Shown: positions 35,156-51,480, counted from the first letter of the stretch. The stretch is DNA of 64,000 bases from Hyperoplus lanceolatus (GCA_026929865.2 CM049407.1:32083501-32147500), one strand, 5' to 3'. The notes: generated by a model not told the origin, from the letters alone. A program made the numbers and translations.

Positions 35156-37128
35156 TAGCTCAGTTACAGTGAGAATAAATAGAGTTGCTCCGATAAGAAA
35201 AAGAGTAGCAAAATACAGAGGGAAAGAAAAACACACACACAAAAAAAGGAAGACATAAATAACTGAAAACACAGCAGGTGATGGCTTATCAGCTAAACCC
35301 CCAGTTAACACCAACCCATCCCACCCAGAACCCACCCCATGTATTGCTCTAAACAGCAAACCCCAAAAGACCCTTACTAGTCTCACAACAAACATTCCAA
35401 GCTTTAACTTCCTGACCTGTGCTAGTTCCCCCCTAAGTCTTGTACAATTCACCCCATAACAGCCTAGTAACACTATGACATTCCAGCAAACTGTCAAAAT
35501 GACAACACACTAAACAAAAATACCATGCTCAGCCAGCAGATTCAAAATACAAAAAAAAGAAAAAGGCGTGAGTTAGACAAGCTGTCCAAATGGCAAAAAA
35601 AACAGACACGCTTATCCAGCCGTTTTAAAATAGAGCAGAGGTGGAAAGAGTACAACAATATTCTACTGAAGTAAAAGTATGATTACTTGGATGAAATTTT
35701 ACTTAAGTAAAAGTAATAGTCTAAAAATCTACTGAAGTAAAAGTGAAAAAGTAGCTGATTTAAAATGTACTTAAAGTACAAGTTACTAGTTACGTTTTAA
35801 CAGCGGGAGGGCATTCTATATACAAGGGGATATAAATCTCAAACTAGTTTTGTTTAATTAATGCAACACTTTTACAAATTAAAGTGCACAAATTAAACAA
35901 ATCATGTCACCACACATGTATGGATGTATACTGTGTCATTATACTTTAGATAAGCAAATATGGAGCAAATAGTCTGTTTATGGGGAATGGGAATGTAACG
36001 GGTCTACAGACCTAAACAGACTGCAGCTGCAGTTCTAATAATGTAATTGTGTATAATTGATCTAAACCATGGACATTGCAAGGTTAGGCTGCTCGATTTT
36101 GACAAAAATCATAATCATGATTATTTTGATTGACATTGTGTAATCACAATTATTAGACAATTATTCATTGATTTAAGAACTGCAACATGCACTTATTTAA
36201 CATTTGAAACCATGACTTTTGACTTTAAACATATCCTAATTGAACTGAAAACAAGGAAAATGCAAATAGGTAATAATATAATAAGAAAAACATATTTTTC
36301 TAATTAAATAAAATAAGTGTCAAAATCAAAATAAACCGTTGCAAATGTTGTTGATAGGGCACGTCTTTTGCTAGCAAGAATGTGAGGGCATATTTTATTT
36401 ATATCTCATGGAGCTGGCTGGATAAGCAAGTTGCATTGTAGGCTACAGTGTTCTTAATTGATGACTGTTGTGGTGGCAAGAGTCAAGGAGCTTTAAACTT
36501 CCTGTGTTTTTTATTCCTTTATTGCTTGGTCATAGACCACTTGGATTTGACTTAAAGTGAGTAAACTAATTGGTCGTGATGTTTTGAGGTGCAGCTGGGT
36601 CACATATGACTTTTTTTCTCTCTCTCTCTCACGGTCGCGCATGTCATGTGACTCGCGTGTCCGCGCATAACATATCTTGCACATTGTTTTAGTCTATTAC
36701 TTTTACCTTTCTTCTCGAGCAAAGGCTGCCTTTCTGCCGTCTTCTGGAAGTTTTTCAAAGCTCCCGGCAACACGCACCGTCTCCATCCTACTCTGCACTG
36801 TTAAACTGAAAGCTAGGTGAGGGAGGGGCCGATCGCACGGCTGGATGAAAGGTTTGCTGCATTTAAAAGCCTTCACATCTTCACGTGCGGTACAATGACA
36901 GTTTAACTAGGATTATTTAGTTTTAATGATAGAGGGAAGCAATGTGTGTTGTTATCATTTAGTCGCAATGATCCTGTCGATCATTCTTTGTGTTAGTTTC
37001 CTGTATTGTGCCGTAAAAATAAAAGCCCCCCGCCCCCCGCGATATTTCTTTCATTTTCTCTCCTTTCCATATCTATTTTTTTACTCAGTAACGCAGGTGA
37101 TATAAAATGTAGTGAAGTACAATACTTC
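33986..37128. repeat. Duplicated segment, copy 2 (lacks LINE A)
   Basis: This is the second copy of 15098-17510 plus 21371-22098, about 3.14 kb, with only a handful of differences noted. The junction that would be LINE A's target is intact: TTTTATTTAT at 36393-36402 runs directly into ATCTCATGG. The left edge abuts the truncated end of LINE D; the right edge is where copy 1 enters LINE B. Confidence 0.92.
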
Positions 37129-37163
37129 AAAATAAACATACTCAAAGTAAAAGTAAAAGTACA
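35636..37163 (+). mobile_element. hAT-like DNA element (copy 2, uninterrupted)
   Basis: It begins CAGAGGTGGAAAGAGTACAA at 35636 and ends in AAGTAAAAGTAAAAGTACAG near 37163; this right subterminal part is missing from copy 1. Internal features are a second hAT-like start near 36085, a CT-rich patch at 36616 and a GCCCCCCGCCCCCC block at 37024. Exact right terminus and 8-bp target duplication could not be fixed. No transposase. Confidence 0.5.
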
Positions 37164-39594
37164 GGTTTTAAAAATCACTTTGTTTGTGGGGGCCTTTAGA
37201 GGCCCCTCACGAAGCGCTTAAAAGTCCATTTCATTTGGAGCGAACATTTCATTGGGTGCTCAGGGTTACAAGGATCTAGATTATGTCCGTTATTTCATGT
37301 GGGTCTGACAAGATAGGAAAGTTTGCCCAACTGCTGGCGGCCATTTTGAAAAATGGTTACCACGGCTACCAGGATGGGTTTTGGTCTATCACAAAAGGAA
37401 CAATTGATTTGTTGAGCTATGCCGTCCCACTGCAAGGGCTTCAGGCAAACAGTCATGTCAGAACCTAATGTTCAATTCACACTAGAATGAAACAAACTAA
37501 ATGATATCAACAAGACGTTAACAAGAGCAAAACTGAACGCAGTGAGAAGTCTCAGCCTGACTCCACATACATCATGTTTTCGCCTCAACACAGGAGAGCA
37601 CACATACAGACACAGCCCTTAAGTTTACAGGACAACTCCACTAACATGTAATCCAATTCTCACAGCAGCCTCTTCACTTTTCTGCCATGGCGCAAAATCA
37701 CAATAGAAAGGATCCTCTTTCCCTTTATATCCTGGTGTGTCCCCTCCCCCTCTGACAGCTGCTCCACCTGAAGAATATCAATCAATGTTGCCGTGGAGAC
37801 TGATTCAGAGCCCTCCTTCTGTTCTTCCAGCGTTTTGCTCTGTTCCTGGCCCTAACATGATCCACTGTTTGTTTATTTCTCTAAAGTGTAAATTGATGAT
37901 GAAGCTGTTTAGATAGAATCTGACCTGCTCTGTTACAGCAACATACTCTGGTCATTTGAGGTGTGACTAATTGAGTTGAGGATGCAAAGCCCTGGATGCC
38001 TCGGACTATCACTCCAGATGAGCCAGGCAGACAGGCGTGGGATGGAAGTGCCTATCACTGCTAACACGACACAAGAGTGAGCACTGTACAAATCAGGCTG
38101 CTCAATATAGTAGCACACTCAAAACGCAGCCACCATTAAGGACTCCTCTCTTCAATCATGCAGAAAACTTTCTAATGTGTTCCTCTCATGTGGTGTTGTG
38201 TATGCATCATTTGTAGACACTAAGTTATGTAAAATAAATAAATAATAATAATGAAAAAATATATTAAAAATAGGTTGCGATCATATCACCTAGCAACAAT
38301 TCCTCCTGGGTAGACAAACTGTCAGGAGACCAATCACACTCTCCTCCCTAATTGATCCAATCTAGCGTCCATACGGCACAAACACCCTCCTGCTTGGAGC
38401 CTGTCCCCAAACATGGCCCCAGCCCTGCTGCTATGCATAACACTAAACAGTGAAATGACTCCCCACAGACCCATCGTCAGCGGCACTTGTGCCCAGCCCG
38501 CCAGCGGAGGGTTAAGTAAATATTGGGCGAAGCAGCTGCTCTCAGAGTGCCATCGTCTGCCTGTGTTCCTGCCTGCTCCCAGCCTGGGATAAATCACACA
38601 CAGCAATTAGTGCCACGCTGTCCCCATGCCCTCGTTAAACAGCCCTGCCTGCTGAGGAGGCTCATAAACACAAGATACCAGCCTGCGTGGAGGCAGTAAG
38701 GACGGAAGGACTGATGGATGGACACTCCAGAGAAGTATCACTGTTTGAAATAATTATTGACTGATAGGACCAGTGCTTTTAACATTAACCAGCATGACTA
38801 CAGCACATTATTCACTCTGTGCTGTATTGTTAGCATGCTACAATTAGCACAGAAAGCTTCTCCAATAACAATCCTAATGTGCTAGTGTGGTTCAATCTTT
38901 ACCAGGTTCATCAGCTACGTGTAGTGTGCTAGCGTACCATCATTCAATGAAATAATGTACAGCTGAGTCTGAGGGGATGTCATTAGTTTGAGGTTCCCCC
39001 TTTTTAAGCACTTTGAGATTCTTGATAATAAAGTGAAATATCCTTTCATTTGTGTACAACTGTTTGTGTAAAACCATTGCAGAAATAAATAAATAAAACA
39101 TCAGCAAAATCAGTTAAAGGCCTCAAATCAGATTGTGTGCCCTTTATTATATTCTTATTTAGCTATGGATAAACAGGATGAGCCCCTGATGGTCTCATGT
39201 ATGATGCATGGTCTGAAAAGTACTCAACACTGATAAGTGAGCTGATTTTTATCATTCATCAACTAGGATGCCAGTGATCTCAAATAACCAATTAAGCCGT
39301 CAATGTAATCCAGCCGACAACAGCTCATGAAAGGACAAAAACAGCGTCTGGTGAGAGGAGAAATAGCCATCAGCTCCCCTATTACCATATTGCTCTAAAT
39401 GACCACAATCACAGAGGGAACATTTAACATGCCACCACCCAGTGGGGGAAAGGAAAGCCCCACAAATAATATCACAACCAATGGAACTGACTTACATTCA
39501 GCTCCCTTTGAGATTGTGCTACCGGTTGCGGATGTGTCCAGGATAATTAGGAGGTAATGAAAGTGTAATTGGGCATTGGGCAAATTCACAGAGA
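37164..39594. other. Non-coding intronic stretch
   Basis: No gene seen. A short palindrome GGGGCCT-TTAG-AGGCCCC lies at about 37189-37206. The block 38440-38700 is GC-moderate, free of repeats and might be conserved non-coding DNA. Around 38220-38270 is an A/T-rich run. Confidence 0.5.
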
Positions 39595-39653
39595 CAGACA
39601 GACAGACAGACAGATACACATACATACAGACAGACAGACAGACAGACAGACAG
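39595..39653. repeat. (GACA)n tetranucleotide repeat
   Basis: GACA units occupy both halves, separated by TACACATACATA. Open frames on the opposite strand reading SVCLSVCL are translation of this repeat. Confidence 0.93.
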
Positions 39654-39680
39654 AGCGCTCAGGTGCTGAATGAGCGACTT

Positions 39681-40432
39681 GGGCGCACTCACACTAGGCA
39701 CATTTGCCTGTTCCGTGCTCCAGCATGATTGCGGTCGCGGTGGACAGTCTCATATTTGTGCAGCACGCTGTTTATTATTAATACAACGGCCCGTCATCAG
39801 ACCATACGTACCGGATGGTTTTATACACATCGATCGCTCCATCAAGTAATTCAAGTCAGAACTTTTTGTATGGGTAGAGATCGTTATTTTAAGTGTCTTT
39901 ATAAAGTTTCTTGTTAAACCTTAGTGTAGGCTACTGTTTCCTTATCAGCGGACCAAGGAGTCCCGTCATGCGTATTGGCAGTATTATGACAGCTGACGGG
40001 AGGAAAAAGAAAAAAATCATCTGACAAACGTAAGTAAACATGAAAACCTTTTTGCTTTGTTTTCTGCGCTCACCTATTTAGTCTCTCCCTCTTTTATTAG
40101 CCCACACCTAGGCCTACACACACGTTAATTCTCACACATTTTATGTACAAGTCCAAGTGGTAAGCAATTCTGGTGCCAAGGCAGCGGACGTTAACGGACT
40201 ATGCATCCTTAATTAATTCACGTCAGGAACGCCGCCTGTGCGCTTGCTTGTGCGCGTGTCATCTCATCAGCATCTGCACTTTGGCCACGGCACACCTCTC
40301 CCAAGTGTGCCGTGGCCAAGGGGCAGTTCCGTGCTGGAATACGGATGGCGTGGTCACACTAGCCAAACGTTCTAGACTTTATTATGCAAATGAGCTCGGG
40401 CACGGAACAGCGGCCCTAGTGTGAGTGCGCCC
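39681..40432. mobile_element. 752-bp inverted-repeat DNA transposon (non-autonomous)
   Basis: The left end reads GGGCGCACTCACACTAGGC, then CTGTTCCGTGCTCCAGC after a short insertion. The right end on the minus strand reads GGGCGCACTCACACTAGGGC, then CGCTGTTCCGTGCCCGAGC. These are clear terminal inverted repeats of roughly 40 bp. The interior has a perfect 15-bp hairpin, TTGGCCACGGCACAC (40281-40295) with its complement at 40305-40319, and a further CACACTAG copy near 40355. No transposase frame exists. Target duplication is unclear, so the superfamily is not assigned. Confidence 0.75.
40281..40319. repeat. Perfect 15-bp palindromic hairpin
   Basis: TTGGCCACGGCACAC and its exact reverse complement are separated by 9 nt (CTCTCCCAA). 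It lies inside the 752-bp transposon and could form a strong stem. Confidence 0.9.
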
Positions 40433-40772
40433 TGAAGGACCATGCTGTATAGGCCTGACTGCCCCTCACAGTGACAGAGCAGAGGAGAGGCTGGATATGG
40501 AGGAGGGGGGATGGGGCAATGCGGCTGGAGCAGGTGGAGAAAGTATGTTAGCAGTGGTGATACTGGTGCTCTAAACTGTAACAGCAAAAAAGGTTGTGTA
40601 TTCCCTCATTCCCTTGCCTAGCCTTGACTTTCCTGTTATGGCGCGTGCATCGATAAGAATAGTAAAAAGGAATACAATTGTGCAACAGCAATCTTTCTGA
40701 GATATGCCTCCCTCCAATTTCCCTTCTCTGTGTCTCTGTCAGAGTGAGACGGATTGTCCTGTTTAGGTGCAT

Positions 40773-40778
<6 letters not shown>

Positions 40779-40868
<90 letters not shown>
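40779..40868. repeat. Compound (TG)n-(GA)n microsatellite
   Basis: About 30 bp of TG (40779-40808) is followed by about 58 bp of GA (40810-40868). Mixed repeats of this form recur at 55248-55388. Confidence 0.96.
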
Positions 40869-40871
<3 letters not shown>

Positions 40872-41198
40872 TGGTGAGCTGGTTACTGTGGCAACCAGGA
40901 GAGTGACTCTTAGGCAATGGCATATGCATAGGGAGGGAGAGAGAGAGGAGAGTGCTGGTGAAGGGATGGCTGTAGTAGTGTGTGGGGGGTGGGGGGTGCA
41001 AGAGGCAGATCAGAGGGAGGTGTCAGTGGGTTACTGCGCACACAGAGATTCTCCCTGTTTTTTTTCTCCCCGCGCAGAAGAAAGGGAGGCAGAAACAAAA
41101 GGAGCTGTCTTTTGAATGGTGCTGGATTGGACTGTCAGCGCTTCCTCCTAACAACCTCACTTAGCTTGCTACTCCCTCTCCCAGACACTACCTTACTC

Positions 41199-41243
<45 letters not shown>

Positions 41244-41477
41244 CTCTTCACATTATACTTGCAGCTTATTCTCAGATGTAACATTTTCCACTGAGAAATG
41301 TTCATTGTTGTGTTGTTGAGCTGCTGGATCTGAACATTTAAAGTGATCAAATTTACTTAGGACCCGTATTACACCGACTGGAATTATTCCACTATTGTGT
41401 TTTAAATAAAACATCAGAAAAACATGTTAAATACCTTTTTTATTTTTTTCAGAAGCCAAAATAGCATATATCAAATA
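40869..41477. other. Non-coding stretch with a (CT)n microsatellite
   Basis: A (TC)n run lies at 41202-41239. The rest is purine-rich or mixed sequence with no supported gene. Confidence 0.7.
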
Positions 41478-41600
41478 GATAGTTAGATAGATACTTTATT
41501 TATCTCCAAAATGAGGTGTATCGTTGCAGCGGCAGCAATAATAGAACAAAAAAAATAGGTCTTGTCACACTGATCTCACAACTTAGAGGCAGGAACCATC
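41478..41600 (-). mobile_element. Retroelement 3' tail remnant
   Basis: On the minus strand this reads AAATAAAGTATCTATCTAAC, the common fish LINE ending with ATCT tandem units. Only the tail region is recognisable. Confidence 0.45.
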
Positions 41601-41611
41601 ACATCTTTAGT

Positions 41612-41775
41612 ATGTTTTTGAAAGATATTTTTGGGTGTTTTTCACCTTTGTATTCTTGCAGAGTAGAAAATGGGAAGAGAGAGGGGGAAGACATAACGCA
41701 AAGGGTCAGGGCTAGTATTGAACCTACAAGGACTTACCCTTACTCCCACTCTACTCGCTGAGCCACCAGTGGGCC
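41612..41775 (-). mobile_element. tRNA-derived SINE, diverged copy 3
   Basis: The minus strand shows an A box (TGGCTCAGCGAGTAGAG), a B box (GGTTCAATACTAGCC) and a body with CCCCTCTCTCTTCCCATTTT. The 3' portion, AACACCCAAAAATATCTTTC, parallels AAATGCCAAAAAAAAATCTT of copies 1 and 2. The same order of motifs at lower identity suggests an older member of the same or a related family. No clear target duplication. Confidence 0.65.
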
Positions 41776-42878
41776 TAAAGTGCTTTTTCCTGATTAGTGA
41801 CTGAAAACTGGATTTTGTAGCAATTCAAGTTACATCTAAATCGGATTATTTACTCCTCCTTACTAGAGAAAATAAATCACAAATATCTACTTAAACTTAA
41901 CCATCATGTGGCTCATATTAGCCACAATATAAGCAAAGGTGTGTCTAATTGCTTGTAGACTCAACTATTATTTTTATAATCAAATGTATTTTTTCCCTCC
42001 TTTAAAAGTTACAAGCTTGTAGCTTTAAATTCAATAATCTCCCTGAATATTGCTGGGGCTGCACGTACTTCTTTATTATTAAAGATTTAGGAGTCATTTC
42101 TAGATTTGCCAGATTTCTAGATGCCATTTTTTTTCTTTTGATGAGGCAAATAATTCCTTGAAGTCATTCCAGAAGCATTGTGACTTTGTGTTGTGAAGAC
42201 AAGAGGAGGATGATAGTGTGTACCCTCTGCCCTTCTGACAGGAGCCCACAGAGAAACAGCCTGCCAGAGACAAACAGAGCCATGGGGTGTGTGTAATGAA
42301 TATGCTGCCCCCTATGGTGGGGATGACCTTATAAACAACAACAAACTGTGGCTATGGCCAGGCCTGCTGGGAGCTGCCCTCTGTGCAAGGGCAAATAGCC
42401 TGGACTCCACTGGACAGCAAGGCCAGAGCGCACAGAAGAGAATGTTATTACATGCTAGAACACAGGACAAACTATTCTGCTGCCAGGGTATATTGTACAC
42501 TTCTTTAACATTCAGTGGGTAAATTTAACATTTCAACAACCCTCAATCACCTGTTGAGAATGCTGCCCTGATAAACGTGCTACCACTGTGTAGTGTGATG
42601 CTAAGTGACTGCTTTTATTATACAAGACAAAAGAAGCTACGTCTGCTATGATCTGAGCCAGGCCTTCTGAATCAAACAGCACAGAGATGTGTTGGAAGGG
42701 AGACTTTCATGTCACCATGAAGGAGGAGCAGCGCAGGGTTAGGAGTCAGAGCGCAGCATATGGCAGCTTGAATTTGGGCAATGAGAAGTGACAGGTTAAC
42801 TGAACATTACGCAGGGGTGGGAGTGAGGGGTAGGGGGGCAGAGGGAGAAAAGGGGTACAGGAGAGGTGGAGAAGGTGG
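41776..42878. other. Non-coding intronic stretch
   Basis: No gene or recognisable repeat. Open frames of 60-80 codons have no recognisable domain. Confidence 0.6.
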
Positions 42879-42882
42879 GTGG

Positions 42883-42959
<77 letters not shown>

Positions 42960-42981
42960 GGTGCATGCGTGTGTGTGTGTG
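42879..42981. repeat. (GT)n microsatellite
   Basis: A TG run of about 65 bp, flanked by GGTGGGTG units and a second short TG run ending at 42981. Confidence 0.96.
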
Positions 42982-45900
42982 TTTTGGGTGGGAGGAGTGG
43001 GTGGATAAGGTTGCTAAACACTCCCATCTGTTCATATCCCGAGGCGCTACCAGGGCAGTTAGCTACTGTCTTATGCAGATGAGGTGTTGCTGTGCCGGCT
43101 CCTTCCACTAACACTGGATAAATAATGATCTAAATATATCAATATATTTGAATAATAGGAATGGCAGGAAGAGGAAACAAAGAGCAGCGGGGTCAAGCTG
43201 TTATAGGGAAGGTTTGCTTTTTACCATTCAATGATCACAGCTCCTAACTATGTCCTAATTAGGCTTTACCTTCCTCTGGGCCCCGGCACAGTCCCATGAG
43301 AGGAATCTGCTTAACAGGGGTCTACTACACGGACACACATTAGATCAGCCAAGAAGATACGGTGGAATGCTCAACAATACTCAATCATTTCATTCTGTAC
43401 TTTTATACTTTTACGATTACGACTTGTAAGGTTCTTTTTCAGTTAATATCAATGTTTCTAATGCGAGCATATGGGAGCTCAAGACAGCCAATTAACAAAA
43501 CATTAATGTGTACACAATGTAAAACCTCTTTTGATTCTCACCACTAAAACACTGTGTAAACCAGAGCTTTGTTTCATTATAATAAACATGTAACCATTAT
43601 GTGAAATCATTTACATATATCATTCTATAAACCAGGTTCCTGAAAGGTCTTCGTGAGGGGAACAATATTTGGTGAACAGGAAGTGAAGCAGTCTGGCCTT
43701 TTTTTCACAGTGGCTTCTGTCTGATCAATAGAATACAGTGAAGGACTCAATAATAACAGCTTCTGATCACCACTTTCCTTCATAAACCCTCTGCTCATAA
43801 AATATAGCAAATGTAATATATTTATTTGTATGAACATTCAGCATAGGAGCTTCCTATTCGTATATGTTCATGGATCTCCAGTAGCATCTGTCATAGTACT
43901 CCTTGAGGGATTTCAAAAATAAGTTCATATCCCGTGACTTTTCAGATTGAAAGGGGGATAAGTGAGGTTGTTGCATTTCCCACTTCCTTCTCAGATACAC
44001 TTACGTCATGCGCTCACTCCCACTAAATAATCGCATATTCAAATAAGGATAAAGACCTTTGGATGGAAAGAGGGGGATAGAAGGAGATAAAAACGTTGAA
44101 GTCGTGGAGGAAGGAAAGCAAAGCCCGGACTGATTTGAAACTGGTAAACTGTTAGAGAGAGGGATTACCCTACAAAATCCCTGGCCAAAATAGAGGCCCA
44201 CGTTATTTACTAGCCTTACAACCAGCTGCAAACCATCTGTACTTAATTGTAAGACACAAACTTTATGAAGATCAGCTGGGGATTTGGCCACAAAGCCTCT
44301 TACGCCGCTGAATTGGTGTCCCTTCTTCGAGGGAGAGTATGGGAGGCTGCTCCAGACATGTCACACGTGCTTTGGAGGACATGGACTTTGCTGCTCTCTC
44401 TAGGTTCTATCAGTGCCCTGTCCCGCTCAATGCATAGACACAACCTGTGTGTTACAGTTACACGGTGTGTAAGTCTTTTCAAAGCACACCATCATATAGC
44501 TCTGCTTGTATGGACAAGAACTACAAGACAGACACATGTCCACTCACATAAACGTACACATATGACTGGCATTAAAACAGTTCATTTGTTAGAACCATAA
44601 TGCCTTAGTTTCCAACTAGGCCTAGTAGCCTTCACTTGAAATCAGCATTGAGAAGAGAATCCCAACAGCAACATTAGATATACAGCCGGCCCAGTACAAA
44701 AGCTCCATGTGGCATTGTTTAATGTAGGTCGCTATGCATTATCTTGTTCTTGGCAGCCATCTGAAGACAGGAGATAAGAGGTCCTGTCCAAAGCCACTGA
44801 ATGGCAGGTAGCCAGCCTAATCCTATTTAACGAGATGGGGCTGAATCTGGGGTCACACGAGGAGCCCGGCGGGTTCAGCCTGCCTGGGGATTTTTGGGAA
44901 GTGTGGTCCCACACTTTTTTTTGAACACAATGCACACCACCCTCTGCTGATCTGTTATCACCAAAAAGAAATGCATATTACGTTCTTGTGAAAAATACAA
45001 TTGAACTAAGTGTAAATAACAGGCGAAATGTTGGTTTTGTGTTGTCACCGTATGACTCAATGATGGATAAAGAAGAAGAGGCTTTCCTCAATCAGTGCAT
45101 CACTTCTAAGAAACTGACAGACTGCTCACCCAAGAACAAATATTGTGAGATCTAAGCTGCTGGCCGCCTTTACTCATTTATTTTCTTCAACTGCACTAAT
45201 TCCTCCCGTCTCCATATGTTAAAGGGTGGAGGAGAGGGGGGGGGGGGATTAGGCCATTTAGTCTGGACATACGCCTTGTGTAATCACTCTGGAAGGGCTG
45301 GTCATTGTGCATCTCTGTCCAGAATAGGTCTGTGGGCTCAAAGATATCCCGTCATAACCTCAATGATCACTCAGCCACATACACACATTGAATTTGAACA
45401 CAGCAGCTGCTGTGAGCACCACCCTGTGAACAAACAATTACATTCATATTGTGTAAAATAAACTTTCTAAAAGGTACACAAAGTTAAACAAGAAATCCAA
45501 ATATTACTTGTGTCATGCAGCAAACATTCAGACTTATTTTTCTGTCTCTCAACAAAATGTGTTTCCATGTTGTTAATGGAAATTTAAAAAATATATTTTG
45601 AGATCTTTTGCTGCTGGTCAAAAGAAAAATCTTTTGCTGCTGGTCAAAAGAGAAAAGTAATCCTTTCTCCTTCCACAAATATTCACAGCAAAGTGCCCTT
45701 CATCACAACAACTATAAACTGTTCAGTCAACAGACTGTAAATCAAATATGAACTCATACTCAGCAAAGATTAAAAAAAAAATAAAAACAAGAACAAAAAC
45801 AGAATTCATGTACTGTCAACCTAAGAACCAATAGAGTCTGATGAGTTGAGTAAAGGACCTGTAGATGTGTTCCACAGTGGGACACATCATAAATCGTAAT

Positions 45901-46143
45901 AAACCTTAAACCCATCCCCCACCCTCCCCAATCTTCCACCTCTCTTCATTAGCAGGTATAATCCCTGATGGCCCATCTGCCAGACGCCAAAGCCTGAAGA
46001 CAGAGCAAACAAGGCTCAAAGAGACTGGCCATTATGGGGCCTCTTTGAATGGGCCCACTAATCACTTACATAGATGGTGTGTTTGCACTTGCCCAACACG
46101 GAAACTCTACAGAGTCCCTATTTTCACACAGATACATTTGAGC

Positions 46144-46145
<2 letters not shown>
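42982..46145. other. Non-coding intronic stretch
   Basis: More than 3 kb without a supported gene or transposon. A 26-bp unit is tandemly duplicated at 45604-45655. A G run lies at 45237-45248. Confidence 0.6.
45604..45655 (+). repeat. Two tandem copies of a 26-bp unit
   Basis: CTTTTGCTGCTGGTCAAAAG occurs at 45605 and again at 45631. Each unit can fold back on itself because CTTTTG pairs with CAAAAG. Confidence 0.85.

Positions 46146-46182
<37 letters not shown>
46146..46182. repeat. (GT)n microsatellite
   Basis: Perfect TG repeat of about 37 bp. Confidence 0.95.
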
Positions 46183-46185
<3 letters not shown>

Positions 46186-46899
46186 GGACGGTGTACTCAT
46201 AAGAACACCTCAAGCTGTAAATCCAGGCTTGAAACTGTAACTTGATAAACCTTTCAGTAAAACCTTGACCCCTTGAACGCATTGCTATTTTCCTTGTTTT
46301 ATGCAAACTTTGGCATTGTGAACTGAACACTATGCAGGGCCTCCACCACGATTGTGTGTCGGTGGGGAACGGTAGAGTGTAAATCAATGTAAATTAATGT
46401 TAATTGTGTTCATATTGTTTAACATTGTTATAGCGTTATTATTAACAGCCTGAGGAGCTGCCTCGGTCTCGGTTTGTCTGGGCCTGAGTACCGGTTGTCC
46501 TCCCACTGAAAAATTGTCCAGCCGACACAAAACGCATAACTGATACCATTTCTCTAACATTTGTTCTCCCTCTGTCTATCTTCCATGATTGGCTGAGCGT
46601 TGCCCCGGGGGTTCTCTCCCTCTGTCTACCAAGCACTCTCCATGCCACTCGACTGACTCCGAGTTCTGTGCGGAATCAGCCGTCCTATGAACGGATGCTC
46701 CCCGCCTGCTATTGCCTCACATCAGCACGGATTCACCGTCCATCAGGATAGTACTCTTTCTACTCGCTTGCTTGTTCAATCTTTAAATTCATTTTTGCAT
46801 TACTGATTGGATGCCTGTCTATCATTTAGTATTACCATGTAAACATCTGGTCAATGATCAAATTCCTTTGTGATTTTCTCTACTTATGACATCTATTGC
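46183..46899. other. Non-coding stretch
   Basis: No gene supported. Part of 46460-46780 may belong to the retroelement whose tail is annotated next, but no motif proves it. Confidence 0.45.
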
Positions 46900-47145
46900 A
46901 GTATGTCCGTCCTGGGAGAGGGATCCCTTACTCTGTCCACTCTCCCTTAGATTTCTTCAATTTTTTTTAAATCCTGGTAAAGGGTTTTTTACTGGGAGTT
47001 TTTTCTCAGCCGAGCTAAGGGTGTAAGGGCAGGGTGTCATATTGTATCATATTGTATCATAGTGTATGTCCAAAGCCACTGAGACAAATGTTATTTGTGA
47101 TTTTGGGCTATACAAATAAAACTGATTTGATTTGATTAATAAGGC
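46900..47145 (+). mobile_element. Retroelement 3' end with TTTGA tail
   Basis: The segment contains TTACTGGGAGTTTTTTCTCA, a short tandem of CATATTGTAT and the ending TTTTGGGCTATACAAATAAA followed by TTTGATTTGATT. The last part is a well known fish LINE/SINE 3' terminus. No reverse transcriptase sequence is present upstream. The motif order is shared with 2011-2130. Confidence 0.65.
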
Positions 47146-48002
<857 letters not shown>

Positions 48003-48255
48003 AAATATATGGAAGTTTCAAAGGCAAAATAAATTCACAGAGTATTCGATAATGAGATGTAGTTTATATACAAATTAGCTGAGGAACCAAGGAAAATGTG
48101 TGTGTGTGTTTGTTTTTGGGGGTCTTCTCCTGTGTGTGTAAATGGCTGCAGAAGGTCACATGATCTGGTCTCCATTTTGGAGTGCTGTGCATGTGAGCAG
48201 GTACAGCGGCATTTCAGACACACCTGGGAAATGCAGAGATAACACAAAAACACCC

Positions 48256-48259
48256 CCCC

Positions 48260-48323
<64 letters not shown>

Positions 48324-48345
48324 CACACACACACACACACACACA
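48256..48345. repeat. C run and (CA)n microsatellite
   Basis: About ten C bases are followed by CA repeats interrupted twice by AACACA. Confidence 0.95.
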
Positions 48346-48653
48346 GTTGTTGAGAGAGAGAGGAGCTTATCTTCCCACCACAGCTAATGTGAGCTTCTCA
48401 ATTAGATGAAAGGCTCTCTCCCTTTCTCTATTTTTTTGTTCAATTTCTCCAGGCAATTTATTTAGGATGGGGAAAAAATAAAAAAGGAACGGAACCCGAG
48501 TAAATGGTATTGGCTTAACGGAAAACGAGTCATAGCTAGCTCCAGCCAATCAGGTGGGGCTGACAGCGTGGACTCAGGCCCTCAGCAACAACAGCACATA
48601 CTGTATGCTAGAGAAAAATCTATTTGAGGCTTATCAGTGCTCTTCCAAACAAG

Positions 48654-50624
<1,971 letters not shown>

Positions 50625-50652
<28 letters not shown>
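50625..50652. repeat. (GA)n microsatellite
   Basis: GA repeat of about 28 bp. Confidence 0.93.
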
Positions 50653-50655
<3 letters not shown>

Positions 50656-50787
50656 GCTGTGAATAGACAGAGTGAGTGGCATTCATGGACAGCCCCTCTG
50701 TAACTCAAAGACACTGCAGCAGCTGCATGCACGCGATAAGAGCAACCATTCACAGCCAACTCCCCCTTTTCCTCCTCCTACACATCA

Positions 50788-51479
<692 letters not shown>

Positions 51480-51480
<1 letters not shown>

